Shown piece by piece: positions 36,350 to 45,870 of a DNA stretch of 64,000 nucleotides. This stretch comes from Lewinellaceae bacterium (GTDB lineage Bacteria > Bacteroidota > Bacteroidia > Chitinophagales > Saprospiraceae). Within the stretch, counting starts at the first letter, position 1. The number at the start of each line of letters is the position of its first letter. Both the position numbers and the translations under genes were made by a program. Under the pieces are notes generated by a model. The model made no database searches and was not told the DNA's origin. It saw only the letters and a list, made by a program, of their open reading frames with translations. The stretch covers positions 124,001 to 188,000 of the forward strand of contig JADJOD010000011.1 in the NCBI GenBank assembly GCA_016713985.1, given 5' to 3'.

Positions 36350-37357
36350 CTATCTTTTTGAGAAATTGGAAAAATCGCCGAGGTTCAACTCGTCCCTCGA
36401 TCCGATATACCTGCTCGAATTGCCCACCATCGAAAAATCCAGCACCGCATTTTTGATCTGTGATTTGTTCTGAATAATGCTGTTCGCGATCACGGTATTT
36501 TCCACGGTGGAGTGATGTCCCACACTCACGTAAGGTCCGACGACAGCATTGCGGATCACGGCGTTTTCACCGACAAAACACGGGTGAATGATAACGCTGT
36601 TTTCTATCACGGCATTGCCGGCAACGAGGCCATTGTTGCGTTGAAATTCAAGCATTCGTTCGTTGGAATGAAGTATAGCCTCCTTGTTTCCACAGTCGAG
36701 CCATTCTTCAATCTCTCCGGTACGAAACCGAACACCTTCATTTTTTAAAAGTTCAAGCGCCGTAGTCAGTTGAAACTCATTTTTTTCGCGGATTTCATGA
36801 TCGATGATGTGTTTCAACAGGTTGCGCAAACGTTCGCCTTCCCGGAAATAATACAACCCAACAATCGCCAGATCCGAGACAAGTGTGGTCGGTTTTTCGA
36901 CAAATTCGGATACATAACCTTCCGCATCCAGTTTTACCACACCGAACGAGGAGGGGTCTTTTACTTTTTGAACCCAGATAAAACCGTCTTCCGAAGTGTC
37001 AAATTTGAAATCCGCCTTGAACAGGGTGTCGGCAAAGGCGATCATACATTTTCCCGATAAACTTTCCCAGGCGCAATGGATTGCATGGCCTACGCCGAGG
37101 GCTTTTTCCTGGTAATAAATGCGCCCTTTGGCGCCCAGTCGTTCGGCAATATGAATTAATTCCCGTTCAACATCGGGCCCAAAATCACCTACAATATAGG
37201 CAATTTCTTCAATCTGGCCGTCATAGGAAGACGCGAGACTCTCCACCAACTGCTGAATAATAGGTTTGCCGGCTACGGGAATCAATGGCTTCGGCACCGT
37301 TAACGTATGGGGGCGCAAACGTGTGCCGCGGCCCGCCATAGGGATTATGATTTTCAT
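36350..37357 (-). CDS. sugar-phosphate nucleotidyltransferase
   Basis: 335-aa enzyme: N-terminal nucleotidyltransferase domain with the signature IIPMAGRGTRLRPHTLTVPKPL (split here only by naming), KPIIQQLVE, GVGHAIHCAWE, AFADTLF (metal Asp) and EWLDCGNKEAIL, then a C-terminal left-handed beta-helix of hexapeptide repeats (AVIENSVIIHPCFVGENAVI). This resembles glucose-1-phosphate thymidylyl/uridylyltransferases with a LbetaH tail; the product sugar is uncertain. It precedes the TPR gene by 28 nt and follows dut, all on the minus strand. Its start codon overlaps a short upstream ORF within a repeat. Confidence 0.85.
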   Translation of the reverse strand: MKIIIPMAGRGTRLRPHTLTVPKPLIPVAGKPIIQQLVESLASSYDGQIEEIAYIVGDFGPDVERELIHIAERLGAKGRIYYQEKALGVGHAIHCAWESLSGKCMIAFADTLFKADFKFDTSEDGFIWVQKVKDPSSFGVVKLDAEGYVSEFVEKPTTLVSDLAIVGLYYFREGERLRNLLKHIIDHEIREKNEFQLTTALELLKNEGVRFRTGEIEEWLDCGNKEAILHSNERMLEFQRNNGLVAGNAVIENSVIIHPCFVGENAVIRNAVVGPYVSVGHHSTVENTVIANSIIQNKSQIKNAVLDFSMVGNSSRYIGSRDELNLGDFSNFSKR

Positions 37358-37413
37358 TGCTTCATTGTTAAATTGCTGAATTGTTGAATTACTTCACTGT
37401 TGAATTGCTTCAT
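37354..37413 (-). other. short upstream ORF overlapping the nucleotidyltransferase start (ATGA)
   Basis: A 19-codon frame (MKQFNSEVIQQFSNLTMKQ) runs from ATG at 37413 to a TGA at 37354-37356 that overlaps the ATG of the next gene as ATGA. It is built entirely of the 24-bp repeats described separately, so it may be chance; if translated it could couple to the downstream start. Confidence 0.25.
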
Positions 37414-37431
37414 TGTTGAATTGCTGAATTG
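37356..37431. repeat. three 24-bp AT-rich tandem repeats
   Basis: Unit pattern ATTGCTTCATTGTTGAATTG (+CTGA). Copies start at 37356, 37380 and 37404; the first and third agree at 27 of 28 positions over the extended unit, the middle one is diverged. It fills the gap between the nucleotidyltransferase and dut. Confidence 0.8.
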
Positions 37432-37448
37432 CCGGCAATAAAACCGTA

Positions 37449-37880
37449 TCACACACCCGTGCTGCCAAAACCGCCGGCGCCACGTTTTGTTTCCTCTAAA
37501 ACCTCCACTTCCTGCCAGACAATTTGCTCGTACCTGGCAATGACCATTTGGGCAATTCGTTCCCCGGGCTCGATGGTTTGTGGTTCGTTGGAAAGATTAA
37601 CAACGATACATTTAATTTCGCCCCGGTAATCGCTGTCGATGGTGCCGGGGGTGTTGAGCATGGTAAGGCCGCGTTTGGCCGCGAGACCACTTCTTGGGCG
37701 GATCTGCGCTTCAAAACCTTCCGGCAGTTCCATAAATAAACCGGTTGGAATCAGCGCCCTTTCCAGGGGGTGTAAAGTGACCGGTTCTTTCAGGTAAGCG
37801 GATAAATCCATACCTGCACTGCCATTCGTTTCATACTTTGGCAGCGGATTGTGCGAGTGATTGATGATTTTGACCCTCAA
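37449..37880 (-). CDS. dut: dUTP diphosphatase
   Basis: 143-aa trimeric dUTPase that hydrolyses dUTP to dUMP. The five motifs are visible: GSAGMDLSA (I), RPRSGLAAKRGL (II), NTPGTIDSDYRGEIK (III, uracil pocket and catalytic Asp), ERIAQMVI (IV) and the C-terminal RGAGGFGSTGV (V, P-loop-like). Length is standard. A TACTTTTG -7 element lies 20 nt upstream. It may be co-transcribed with the nucleotidyltransferase downstream. Confidence 0.95.
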   Translation of the reverse strand: MRVKIINHSHNPLPKYETNGSAGMDLSAYLKEPVTLHPLERALIPTGLFMELPEGFEAQIRPRSGLAAKRGLTMLNTPGTIDSDYRGEIKCIVVNLSNEPQTIEPGERIAQMVIARYEQIVWQEVEVLEETKRGAGGFGSTGV

Positions 37881-37900
37881 TGTCTGACGTTTTTTTGATG

Positions 37901-37908
37901 CAAAAGTA
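37901..37908 (-). promoter_or_regulatory. -7 promoter element TACTTTTG for dut
   Basis: Exact TAnnTTTG on the minus strand 20 nt before the dut start, in the 234-nt gap 37881-38114; nothing else is recognised in that gap. Confidence 0.5.
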
Positions 37909-38114
37909 GCGATTGCGCTGAAACGGGTGATTATTGAACCGGAATGTTCAAATCTGATGCTGAACCAGCATTTGTAATTTTGTCAGATACGAGCGACATT
38001 CCGGCACAATTCATGCATATTGTGCCAGGGTTGTTTTTTGCGCGATATTTCCTGCAAAACCAAGCGATTGACTTTTTGTTTCCCAAATTTTTCGGCCGAT
38101 TAAACATTTTTTGA

Positions 38115-41083
38115 ATGATACTCAACCGTACACTTCCTGTTGTTTTTTCCCTTTTTTCTATTTCAATGGCGGTGCAGGCACAAACGAATGATTGCACCAT
38201 TTTGCTTGGTCCCGATATCACTGTTTGCAATAATGCAACTTTTGACCTCAACCCGAATGGCAACCAAACCGGCACGTATACCTGGGTGGGCCCGGCAGGC
38301 CTGAGTTGTTACAATTGCCCCTCACCAACCGTTTCGGGTTTGATCACAGGGATGTATACTTTTATCGGAACCATTCAAACATCCCAATGCACCAAAAGTG
38401 ATACCATTAAAATAACGGTAGTTAACGGCCAGCAGCCAAAATATAATATCGCGACCGATCAACCTATTTGCAAAGGGATGTCTGTCGCGTTGGGCGGGGC
38501 GCCTTTTGCCAATACTTTTTACCAATGGACCTCCAGCCCGCCGGGCTTGCTGTCCTCACAACCCAATCCGTCCGTTACCCCATCCGGCACTACGGAGTAT
38601 TTTTTGATTGCATTCAATACTTCCTGTCCGTACGTCTCGGTGGACAGTGTTTTAATAACAGTGGTGGATCCTCCGGCGCTGAACGTCCGGGGAGATACCT
38701 CTATTTGCAATGGCGAGAGTATTGTTTTGGGCTCCACAGCGACTGAACCCGGAGTGAATTACGCCTGGACCCCAACTAACGGCTCTTTAAACAGCAACAC
38801 GATCGCCAACCCCCTGGCAACACCTCTTCAGACAACCGTTTATAAATTGGTTGCAACGAAGTCGATCTGTATGGAAATGCGGACCGTCACGATTTCGGTG
38901 GTGAACCTGAACCTGGATTTCAACGTAGACGACACTTCGCATATTTGCCTCGGAACTTCCCTGCCGATCTCGGCGACCCTCAATCCGCCGGGTGGCGCCA
39001 TCAACTGGTCGCCGCTCGCGGGGCTGACGATCTCAGGCGGCGGAACTGTTGTGGAAGCAAACCCTACCACGTCTACATGGTATACGGCACAAACGGCGGT
39101 TCCGGGTTGTATCCGCACCCGAAGTATTTACGTGGCGGTGGATAGTTTGCCTGAAAACCTGGACATACAGCCGATTGACACGACAATTTGCCTTGGAGCG
39201 GCGGCCATTTTGAGTTCACCGGCGTTTGATTCCGCCTCCTATCCGGATATTACCTTTCACTGGTATCCGCAGCTGGGTCAGAAATCGCCGGACAGCTTAT
39301 ACCACCTCACCGTTCAGCCGAACCAAACCACGACTTATTTCCGCGCAACGGCCAACGGGGCATGTCGCGATACCGTATCGGCGACCGTGCATGTGATTAT
39401 TCCTCCTCCCATGCAAATAATGCCGGCCGACACCTTTGTTTGTACCGGCGGAAGTATGACCCTGAATGCCGTTTATTCTCCCTTCATCACGAACCTGATC
39501 TGGTCCCCACCTGCTTCCCTAAGTTGCACGGAATGTGGAACAACGATTGCAACACCTTCAAATACAACTACCTATACCATTTCCGGAGTGTTTCAAGGCT
39601 GCCCGGTGAGCGCTTCTACGGTGCTGAATGTGCGCAATCCGCCAGTAATACAATTTCCGGCCGACCTTCAGATTTGTCTGGGTGAATCGCTGACACTCAA
39701 TCAGGTGGCCGACCCGACAACCACTTATAACTGGACTTCAACCGACCCCAGTTTTGTGCCGACGAACAACCGCAACCGGTGGTTGCACCGACACAAACGG
39801 CGACCTATACGGTTCAGGCTAACAACGGTTGCCAGAGCCAGAGCCAGGTGACCGTTTCGGTTACCAGCGCCACCCTTGAACTGAGCAACGATACCACGAT
39901 CTGTAAAAACTTTTCCGCCATCCTGACGGCCGAAGGTTCACTTCCCGGCACCTACCAGTGGAGCAGCGGCCAAACAGGGCAGTCGGTTGTCGTAATGCCT
40001 TCGCAAACAACTATTTATACCGTCACCTACACCTACGGCGACAACTGTTCGCTGACCGGGCAGGTGACCGTAAATTTAAACGGTATCGGCCCGGAAATTA
40101 CGTTTCCTGCGGACGACAAAATCTGCCCGGGAGAAAATGTACTGTTAAACTCAACCGGCACTCCCGGCGCCACCTATTCCTGGGTATCCGACCCGCCGGG
40201 TTTTACTTCTTCCCTGGCAACGCCCCAGGTTTCGCCGAATCAATCCACACAATATACCGTAACGGCCAGCCTCGGCAATTGTACCATTACGAAAGAAATA
40301 GACATTATTGCGTTTAACGCCACACTCACCATGCCGCCGGATGTTACCATTTGCCGGGGAGAAGAAGTTAGTTTGATCGCAAACGGTTCTTTGTCAGGTA
40401 CATATGACTGGTCTTCCGGCCAGGCGACCGCAATAATCGACGTGTCGCCGTCGAATAATACCACGTATGACCTGGTGTACACTTATGGCGACGGCTGTAC
40501 GCTGGAAGGCGCCGTTCAGGTGACCGTAAAAGACAGTTTTTCGTTAAAAATTATTTCCGATCCCGATACAAACCGGATCAACCTGGGCGACCCGCTTTCC
40601 CTGATGGGAATTATAGCGCCCTCGCAAAATCTGTCCGCTTTCCAGTTCCAGTGGCTCGAAAACGGCACTGAAACGGTGGGCACTACGGATGCCATTCAAT
40701 TGGTGCCCGTCACTGAAGATTCTGTCATTTCGTACGACCTGATCGCGATCGCGCCGAACGGATGCCAGGAAAGGGTGCGGGCGACATTTACTATTGTATT
40801 GCCGCTGGTGGTGGTGCCCAATGCGTTTACGCCCAATAAAGATGGTGTGAACGATCTGTTCCGGATGAAAGTGATAGAAGGCTCCGCCATTGTTCAAAGT
40901 ATGGAAGTCTACGACAGGTGGGGCACAAAGGTGTTTAGCAGTATTGAACCGCAGCCAAGCTGGGACGGCACTTTTGAAGGCAAGGAGGCACCGAGCGACG
41001 TATATGTATATGTTATTCGCTGGCAACGCGGCGACGGAGCCCTTCAGCCTCCGTTAATCGGGGATATTGCCTTGTTGCGATAG
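38115..41083 (+). CDS. large T9SS surface protein with Ig/PKD-like repeats and type B sorting domain, frameshifted
   Basis: Reconstructed 989-aa exported protein. Signal peptide to VQAQ, then about ten repeats of ~85 residues each opening with DxxIClGes/DTTICKNFSAIL and ending in a TTTYTV-like strand (DTSICNGESIVLGSTATEPG, DVTICRGEEVSLIANGSLSG). The C-terminus is a gliding-motility type B sorting domain (VVVPNAFTPNKDGVNDLFRM.. SWDGTFEGKEAPSDVYVYVI). One C must be added at 39769-39772 to join VPTNN to PQPVVAPTQTATYTV. Likely a cell-surface adhesin or matrix protein secreted by T9SS. Downstream lies dus. Confidence 0.82.
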
Positions 41084-41144
41084 AAAGATTTGGGAGATCG
41101 GGAACTTGCGACCCGCTTCCGGCGTTTCTCCGCGCCGGAAGTCT

Positions 41145-41152
41145 TATTTTTG
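41145..41152 (+). promoter_or_regulatory. -7 promoter element TATTTTTG upstream of dus
   Basis: TAnnTTTG match 17 nt before the dus ATG at 41169. Confidence 0.4.
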
Positions 41153-41168
41153 CGGAAATTTTTCCTGA

Positions 41169-42162
41169 ATGGTTAAAATTGGAAGTGTAGAACTCGGCGA
41201 ATTTCCATTATTGCTCGCACCTATGGAGGATGTAAGCGACCGCCTTTTCGCAAGTTGTGCAAGGCGCAGGGAGCCGATATGGTGTATACCGAATTTATCA
41301 GCGCCGACGGCCTGATCCACGATGCCCAAAAGAGTTTTCAAAAACTGGAAATATTCGATTACGAGCGCCCGATCGGCATTCAGTATTTCGGCGGACAACT
41401 GGAAAGCATGATTGAAGCCGCTGAAATCATTGAATCCAAGAACCCGGACGTCATTGATATCAATTTCGGCTGCCCGTTGCAAAGGTTGCCTGCCGGATGG
41501 CCGGGGCAGGTTTGTTGCGCGATGTTCCACAGCTGGTCCGATTGACGGAAGCCGTTGTTAAAAGCACACGACGGCCCGTAACCGTTAAAACACGGCTCGG
41601 CTGGGATGATTCCACCATTAATATCCTCGAAGTTGCAGAACGTTTGCAGGATGTTGGTATTCAGGCAATTAGCATACATGCCCGCACCCGCAGCCAAATG
41701 TATAAAGGAGAAGCCAACTGGTCCTGGATTGCCAAAGTTAAAGAAAACCCCCGGATGCATATTCCGGTTTTTGGCAATGGCGACGTGGACAGCCCGCAAA
41801 AGGCGCTGGAGTACAAAAACCGTTTTGGCGTCGACGGCATTATGATCGGACGGGCGAGTATCGGATACCCCTGGATATTCCGGGAGATCAAACACTTTTT
41901 TTCCACCGGCGAACTTTTACCTCCGCCGGACATCCATGAACGGGTACTTGCAGCCCGGCAGCATTTAAGCGACAGCCTTGCCTGGAAAGGTGAAAAACTC
42001 GGAGTGCTTGAAATGCGGCGCCATTACGCTCCTTATTTTCGCGACCTGCCCAATATTAAACCTTACCGCGCCCGTCTCGTTACGGAAATGGAGCCCGGGG
42101 TACTGTTCGGCATCCTCGATGAAATCGAAGAAGTCTATTCAAATGAAGCATTGTTGGTATAA
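41169..42162 (+). CDS. dusB: tRNA-dihydrouridine synthase (DusB-like), two frameshifts
   Basis: Reconstructed 331-aa FMN-dependent enzyme that reduces uridines in tRNA D-loops. Start MVKIGSVELGEFPLLLAPMEDVSD; adding C at 41239-41241 gives PPFRKLCKAQGADMVYTEFIS, and adding A at 41481-41483 gives INFGCPLQKVACRMAGAG with the catalytic Cys region. Later motifs are VTVKTRLGWDDS, SIHARTRSQMYKGEANW, IPVFGNGDV, GVDGIMIGRASIGYPWIF and the C-terminal helical domain EMRRHYAPYFRDLPNIK. The repaired sequence matches the family end to end. It is followed by cca after 11 nt, probably one transcript. Confidence 0.9.
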
Positions 42163-42173
42163 CTTATTGAAAA

Positions 42174-43622
42174 ATGCTCTTCTCCATACAGCCCCACGAG
42201 CGGAAAATGTTTGAAACTATTGGTCAGTGCGCCCGCGAACTGGACGTGCCGGTTTATGTCATCGGCGGGTATGTCCGGGACCGGTTGCTGGGGCGCCCGA
42301 CCAAAGATATCGACATCGTATGTGTGGGCGACGGCATCCGGTTGGCGGAAACCCTGGCTTCCAAACTGTATCCGATCCCTAAAATAGTTGTTTTCCGGCG
42401 TTTCGGTACCGCTATGTTGCGCCACGAGGGTATGGAAATTGAATTTGTGGGCGCCCGCCGGGAAAGTTACCGCGATGACAGCCGCAAGCCCGAAGTGGAG
42501 CAAGGCACTTTGGAAGACGACCAAAATCGCCGTGACTTTACGATCAATGCGCTGGCGGTCAGCCTCAACGAAAACAATTTCGGGCTGATCGTCGACCCCT
42601 TTGGAGGACTGGAGCACCTGGAACAAAAGATCCTCAAAACACCCCTCGAACCGGGAAAAACCTTTTCGGACGACCCTTTGCGGATGTTGCGCGCCATCCG
42701 CTTTTCCAACCAACTGGGTTTTGCCATCGAACCGAACACCTTCCGGGGAATCGCCAAATACCGCAGCCGGATCAATATCATTTCTAAGGAGCGCATCGCC
42801 GCAGAATTGGAAAAAATATTAATGACCCCAAAACCATCTGTGGGATTCAACCTCCTGTTTGACAGTGGCTTATTGCAGTTGATCATGCCCGAACTGGCCG
42901 CTTTGCAAGGTGTGGAAGATCGCTCCGGACGGGCCCACAAAGACAATTTTTACCATACCCTGGAGGTGTTGGACAACCTCTGCCGCCGCAGCAACAATAT
43001 CTGGCTGCGCTGGTCGGCCCTGCTGCACGACATCGCCAAACCTGCCACAAAAAAGTTCGACAAGGAAACCGGGTGGACCTTTCACGGGCACGAGTGGCTG
43101 GGCGCTAAAATGGTGCCCAAAATATTTCGCAACCTCCGCCTGTCGCTGGGCTCCGAAATGGAATACGTACAAAAAATGGTCAAACTACACCTGCGACCCA
43201 TTTCACTGACCAAAGAAGAGGTGACCGACAGCGCCGTCCGCCGGCTGCTTTATGACGCAGGCCCTGATATTGACGACCTGATGAAGTTGTGCGAATCGGA
43301 CATTACCACCAAAAACCCCAAAAAAATGTCGCGCTACCTGGAAGGTTATGAATACCTGAAGGAACGAATGTCTGAAGTCAGCGAGGCAGACCGCCTTCGG
43401 CTTTGGCAACCTCCGATTACCGGAGAAGTGATTATGCAAACCTTTGATATTCAGCCATCTAAAGATGTCGGCCTGATCAAAACTGCTATTCGGGAAGCCA
43501 TTCTCGACGGCGAAATTCCGAATCAGTTTGAGGCGGCGTTTCAACGTATGATCGAAGAAGGCGCTAAAATTGGCCTGTCACCGCATAAAACTGCTGCGGA
43601 GTTCCATCCCGCACAGGCTTAG
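42174..43622 (+). CDS. cca: CCA tRNA nucleotidyltransferase
   Basis: 482-aa class II polymerase that adds or repairs the tRNA 3' CCA. The head domain has VYVIGGYVRDRLLGRPTKDID with the catalytic DxD, FGTAMLRHEGMEIEFVGAR, and DDQNRRDFTINALAV; then the RRFSxR-like neck DDPLRMLRAIRFSNQLGF, and a C-terminal HD-type domain (HKDNFYHTLEVLDNL, WSALLHDIAKPATK). The HD motif is retained. It lies between dus and recF on the plus strand with tight spacing. Confidence 0.93.
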   Translation: MLFSIQPHERKMFETIGQCARELDVPVYVIGGYVRDRLLGRPTKDIDIVCVGDGIRLAETLASKLYPIPKIVVFRRFGTAMLRHEGMEIEFVGARRESYRDDSRKPEVEQGTLEDDQNRRDFTINALAVSLNENNFGLIVDPFGGLEHLEQKILKTPLEPGKTFSDDPLRMLRAIRFSNQLGFAIEPNTFRGIAKYRSRINIISKERIAAELEKILMTPKPSVGFNLLFDSGLLQLIMPELAALQGVEDRSGRAHKDNFYHTLEVLDNLCRRSNNIWLRWSALLHDIAKPATKKFDKETGWTFHGHEWLGAKMVPKIFRNLRLSLGSEMEYVQKMVKLHLRPISLTKEEVTDSAVRRLLYDAGPDIDDLMKLCESDITTKNPKKMSRYLEGYEYLKERMSEVSEADRLRLWQPPITGEVIMQTFDIQPSKDVGLIKTAIREAILDGEIPNQFEAAFQRMIEEGAKIGLSPHKTAAEFHPAQA

Positions 43623-43626
43623 ACCT

Positions 43627-43634
43627 TACCTTTG
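43627..43634 (+). promoter_or_regulatory. -7 promoter element TACCTTTG at the recF start
   Basis: Exact TAnnTTTG. Its last three bases are the TTG that would be the upstream-most recF start. Transcription expected 5-7 nt downstream would begin about 43640, at the GTG start codon. Confidence 0.45.
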
Positions 43635-43640
43635 CCCGCC

Positions 43641-44741
43641 GTGCATCTCTCTTCGATCAAACTTACCGGGTTTAAAAACTACAATTTTCAAACGCTCGAT
43701 TTTTCTTCCCGTTTGAACTGCTTCACCGGCCTGAACGGGATGGGCAAAACCAATCTGCTTGATGCCGTTCATTTTTTATGCCTGTGCAAGAGCCATACCG
43801 GATTGCCTGACAAACACCTGGTGCAACACGGCGAATCGTTTTTTCGCCTGGAAGGCATCTTTCAAACGGATTCGGAACGGATAAAAATTGCAGCAAAATT
43901 TACGCCGGCCCAACGCAAGGAAATCGAGCGGGATGGGGTCGTTTTTACCAGGCTGATGGATTATATCGGCCAGTTTCCGGTCGTCATGGTTGCCCCCGAC
44001 GACGTGGCGCTGGTGCAGGACGGCAGCGACGAAAGACGCCGGTTTATGGACAACACTTTATCACAGGTTTCTACCGATTATTTGCAGAACCTGTTGATTT
44101 TTAATCAATTATTGAAACAACGAAACGCGCTCCTGAAAAAATTTGCGGAAGAAAAACGTTTCGACCCCGTTTTACTCGAAGCCATCGACCGACAAATGCC
44201 CGCCCCGGCATCGGTTTTGTTTCAATACCGGAGCCGTCTGGTGACTGATTTTTATCCGCTGTTCCTGGCGTATTACCGCGACATTTCCGGCGGGCACGAA
44301 ACGGTGGATATTCGTTATGAATGCGGCTGGGGCGACCGCGATTTGCTGGAAAGTTTGTTCTTGTGCAGGGACAAAGACCGGATACTGCAACGGACCACCA
44401 CCGGTCCACATCGCGACGACCTTACACTCCTCATGGACGGCATGCCCTTGAAAAGATTTGCCTCTCAGGGCCAGTTAAAATCGTTTTTACTGGCCCTGCG
44501 ACTCGCTCAGTATGAATTGTTGAGGCAACAAAAAGGTTTTGCACCGATTCTTTTGCTCGACGACATATTTGACAAACTGGATGTGCAGCGGGTTCGCCAA
44601 CTGATCGGGCTGCTGATCGGACGAAATTTCGGCCAAATATTTATCACCGACACCCAAAGAAACAGGGTGGAAGAGATCGTTGCCGCATTTACCGGCGATT
44701 ACAAGATTTTTGACGTGGAAGAGGGGCGTGTAAACGTTTAG
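43641..44741 (+). CDS. recF: DNA replication and repair protein RecF
   Basis: 366-aa (369 from the alternative TTG at 43632) SMC-like ATPase loading RecA at gaps. The N-terminus HLSSIKLTGFKNYNFQTLDF, Walker A GLNGMGKTNLLDAV, the long coiled/lever region QVSTDYLQNLLIFNQLLKQR, signature RFASQGQLKSFLLALRLAQ and Walker B PILLLDDIFDKLD are all present. GTG 43641 is preferred because it gives the family-standard start and because TTG 43632 is part of a -7 promoter element. It ends at a 9-bp hairpin facing the DUF1573 gene. It follows cca by 18 nt. Confidence 0.93.
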   Translation: MHLSSIKLTGFKNYNFQTLDFSSRLNCFTGLNGMGKTNLLDAVHFLCLCKSHTGLPDKHLVQHGESFFRLEGIFQTDSERIKIAAKFTPAQRKEIERDGVVFTRLMDYIGQFPVVMVAPDDVALVQDGSDERRRFMDNTLSQVSTDYLQNLLIFNQLLKQRNALLKKFAEEKRFDPVLLEAIDRQMPAPASVLFQYRSRLVTDFYPLFLAYYRDISGGHETVDIRYECGWGDRDLLESLFLCRDKDRILQRTTTGPHRDDLTLLMDGMPLKRFASQGQLKSFLLALRLAQYELLRQQKGFAPILLLDDIFDKLDVQRVRQLIGLLIGRNFGQIFITDTQRNRVEEIVAAFTGDYKIFDVEEGRVNV

Positions 44742-44786
44742 AGCCTATCCGAAGACCTCCATTGGCCTGAAAAACCCATAGGCTCT
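44740..44786. terminator. hairpin between convergent recF and DUF1573 genes
   Basis: AGAGCCTAT at 44740-44748 pairs perfectly with 44778-44786, loop ~29 nt. It spans the recF stop and the opposite stop. Weak bidirectional terminator. Confidence 0.4.
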
Positions 44787-45076
44787 TAATTCACTTCTCC
44801 TTCAATCCACAGGATTTCCGGCTTGCGCTGGCGATCGAAAAATACCCGTATTTTTTTGCGAAAAGAGCCGTTTTGTTCGGCATCATATTCAATATTCACC
44901 TCACCTGTGTCTCCAGGCGGAACCGGTTCTTCCGTGTACCGGGCTGCCGTACAACCGCAGGTGGTGCGCACCGTTTGCAGCAGAATGGTATCTTTCGAGA
45001 TGTTTTTAAACGTAAAAAGAAAACTGACCGGCCTGCGGGAACGAACCTCGCCAAAATCGTGATCCTGTTCGGTCAA
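44786..45076 (-). CDS. DUF1573 domain protein without signal peptide
   Basis: 96-aa protein that is almost exactly one DUF1573 domain: QDHDFGEVRSRRPVSFLFTF, the conserved VRTTCGCTAARYTEEPVPPG with its Cys-Gly-Cys, and EVNIEYDAEQNGSFRK. Family members in Bacteroidota are usually exported; here the frame carries no signal peptide and the only start is TTG at 45076, with a stop about 70 nt further upstream. Either a short cytoplasmic form or another small sequence error at the 5' end. It is divergent from the DUF2807 gene. Confidence 0.6.
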   Translation of the reverse strand: MTEQDHDFGEVRSRRPVSFLFTFKNISKDTILLQTVRTTCGCTAARYTEEPVPPGDTGEVNIEYDAEQNGSFRKKIRVFFDRQRKPEILWIEGEVN

Positions 45077-45145
45077 CCAGGCGACAAAATTGCGCTCAAA
45101 GTTCTCAAAAACCGCGTTATCATTTCAAAACAAAAACTCTTTCCA

Positions 45146-45870
45146 ATGCGCTATCTTTTGGTTTTTATGCTGTTTGTCGGCATTTTTGTCATAGGCAAAA
45201 AATCCTGCAATTCTTTTCATTTTGGTATGGGGAAACGGGGAACAGGGCCTGCCAGGACAGAACAAAGGCAAGTAAGCGACTTTCACGCCATAGACTTAAA
45301 TGTGGCCGCCAAGGTTGAAGTGTCCGTTTCTGAAAATTACTTTGTCGAAGTGGAAGCCCAGGAAAATTTGCTGCCCATTTTAAAAACAGAAGTAGAAAAC
45401 GGCACGCTCCGGATTTATTTTGATGAAAACGTCTCTTATTCAAAAGACCTGAAAATCCGGATCAGCGCCCCGGCTTTTGACGCCTTTACCGTTGCGGGAA
45501 GTGGAGAACTGCGCGTTTTATCAGCGATCAGGTCGGAAAAAATGGACCTCGTTATTGCCGGAGCAGGCGATATCTACATTCCTCAGGCCGAATTTGGGAC
45601 CGTTAAAACGACCATTTCCGGAAGTGGAGAAGTGGAATTAAGCGGTAAGGCCGAGCGCATGTATTCGGAAATAGCCGGAAGTGGCGACGTAAACGCCAAG
45701 TCTTTCACAATCAATGACCTGGAAGCTCTATTGCGGGCTCCGGTTCGGTAACCTGCGATGTGGCGCGCACCCTCAAGGCCGACATTGCCGGAAGCGGGGA
45801 CGTTTTTTACTCCGGAAGCCCGTCCGTCAATGCGGATGTGAGCGGCTCCGGAAAAGTCAGCAAGTTGTAG
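45146..45870 (+). CDS. DUF2807 (putative auto-transporter adhesin head) protein, frameshifted
   Basis: Reconstructed 241-aa exported protein. Hydrophobic N-terminus (LLVFMLFVGIFVIGKK), then the DUF2807 beta-helix: VSDFHAIDLNVAAKVEVSVS, LKIRISAPAFDAFTVAGSGE and repeated xSGSGxV/xAGSGDV steps. The frame stops early at 45751; adding one A at 45723-45724 restores ESSIAGSGSVTCDVARTLKADIAGSG.. to a stop at 45870. The domain is widespread in Bacteroidota with unknown function, thought to sit on the surface. The repaired end overlaps ribD by 14 nt. Confidence 0.75.

Noticed and set aside
37881..38114. Possible RNA gene or riboswitch in the gap between dut and the adhesin gene
   Set aside because: Apart from a -7 element for dut I see no conserved RNA motif, cloverleaf or terminator arrangement.
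41169..42162. Programmed frameshifting as an explanation of the dus frame changes
   Set aside because: The shifts have no slippery sequence and stimulator in common with each other, dus is not frameshifted in other organisms, and eleven genes with the same one-base pattern point to sequence error.
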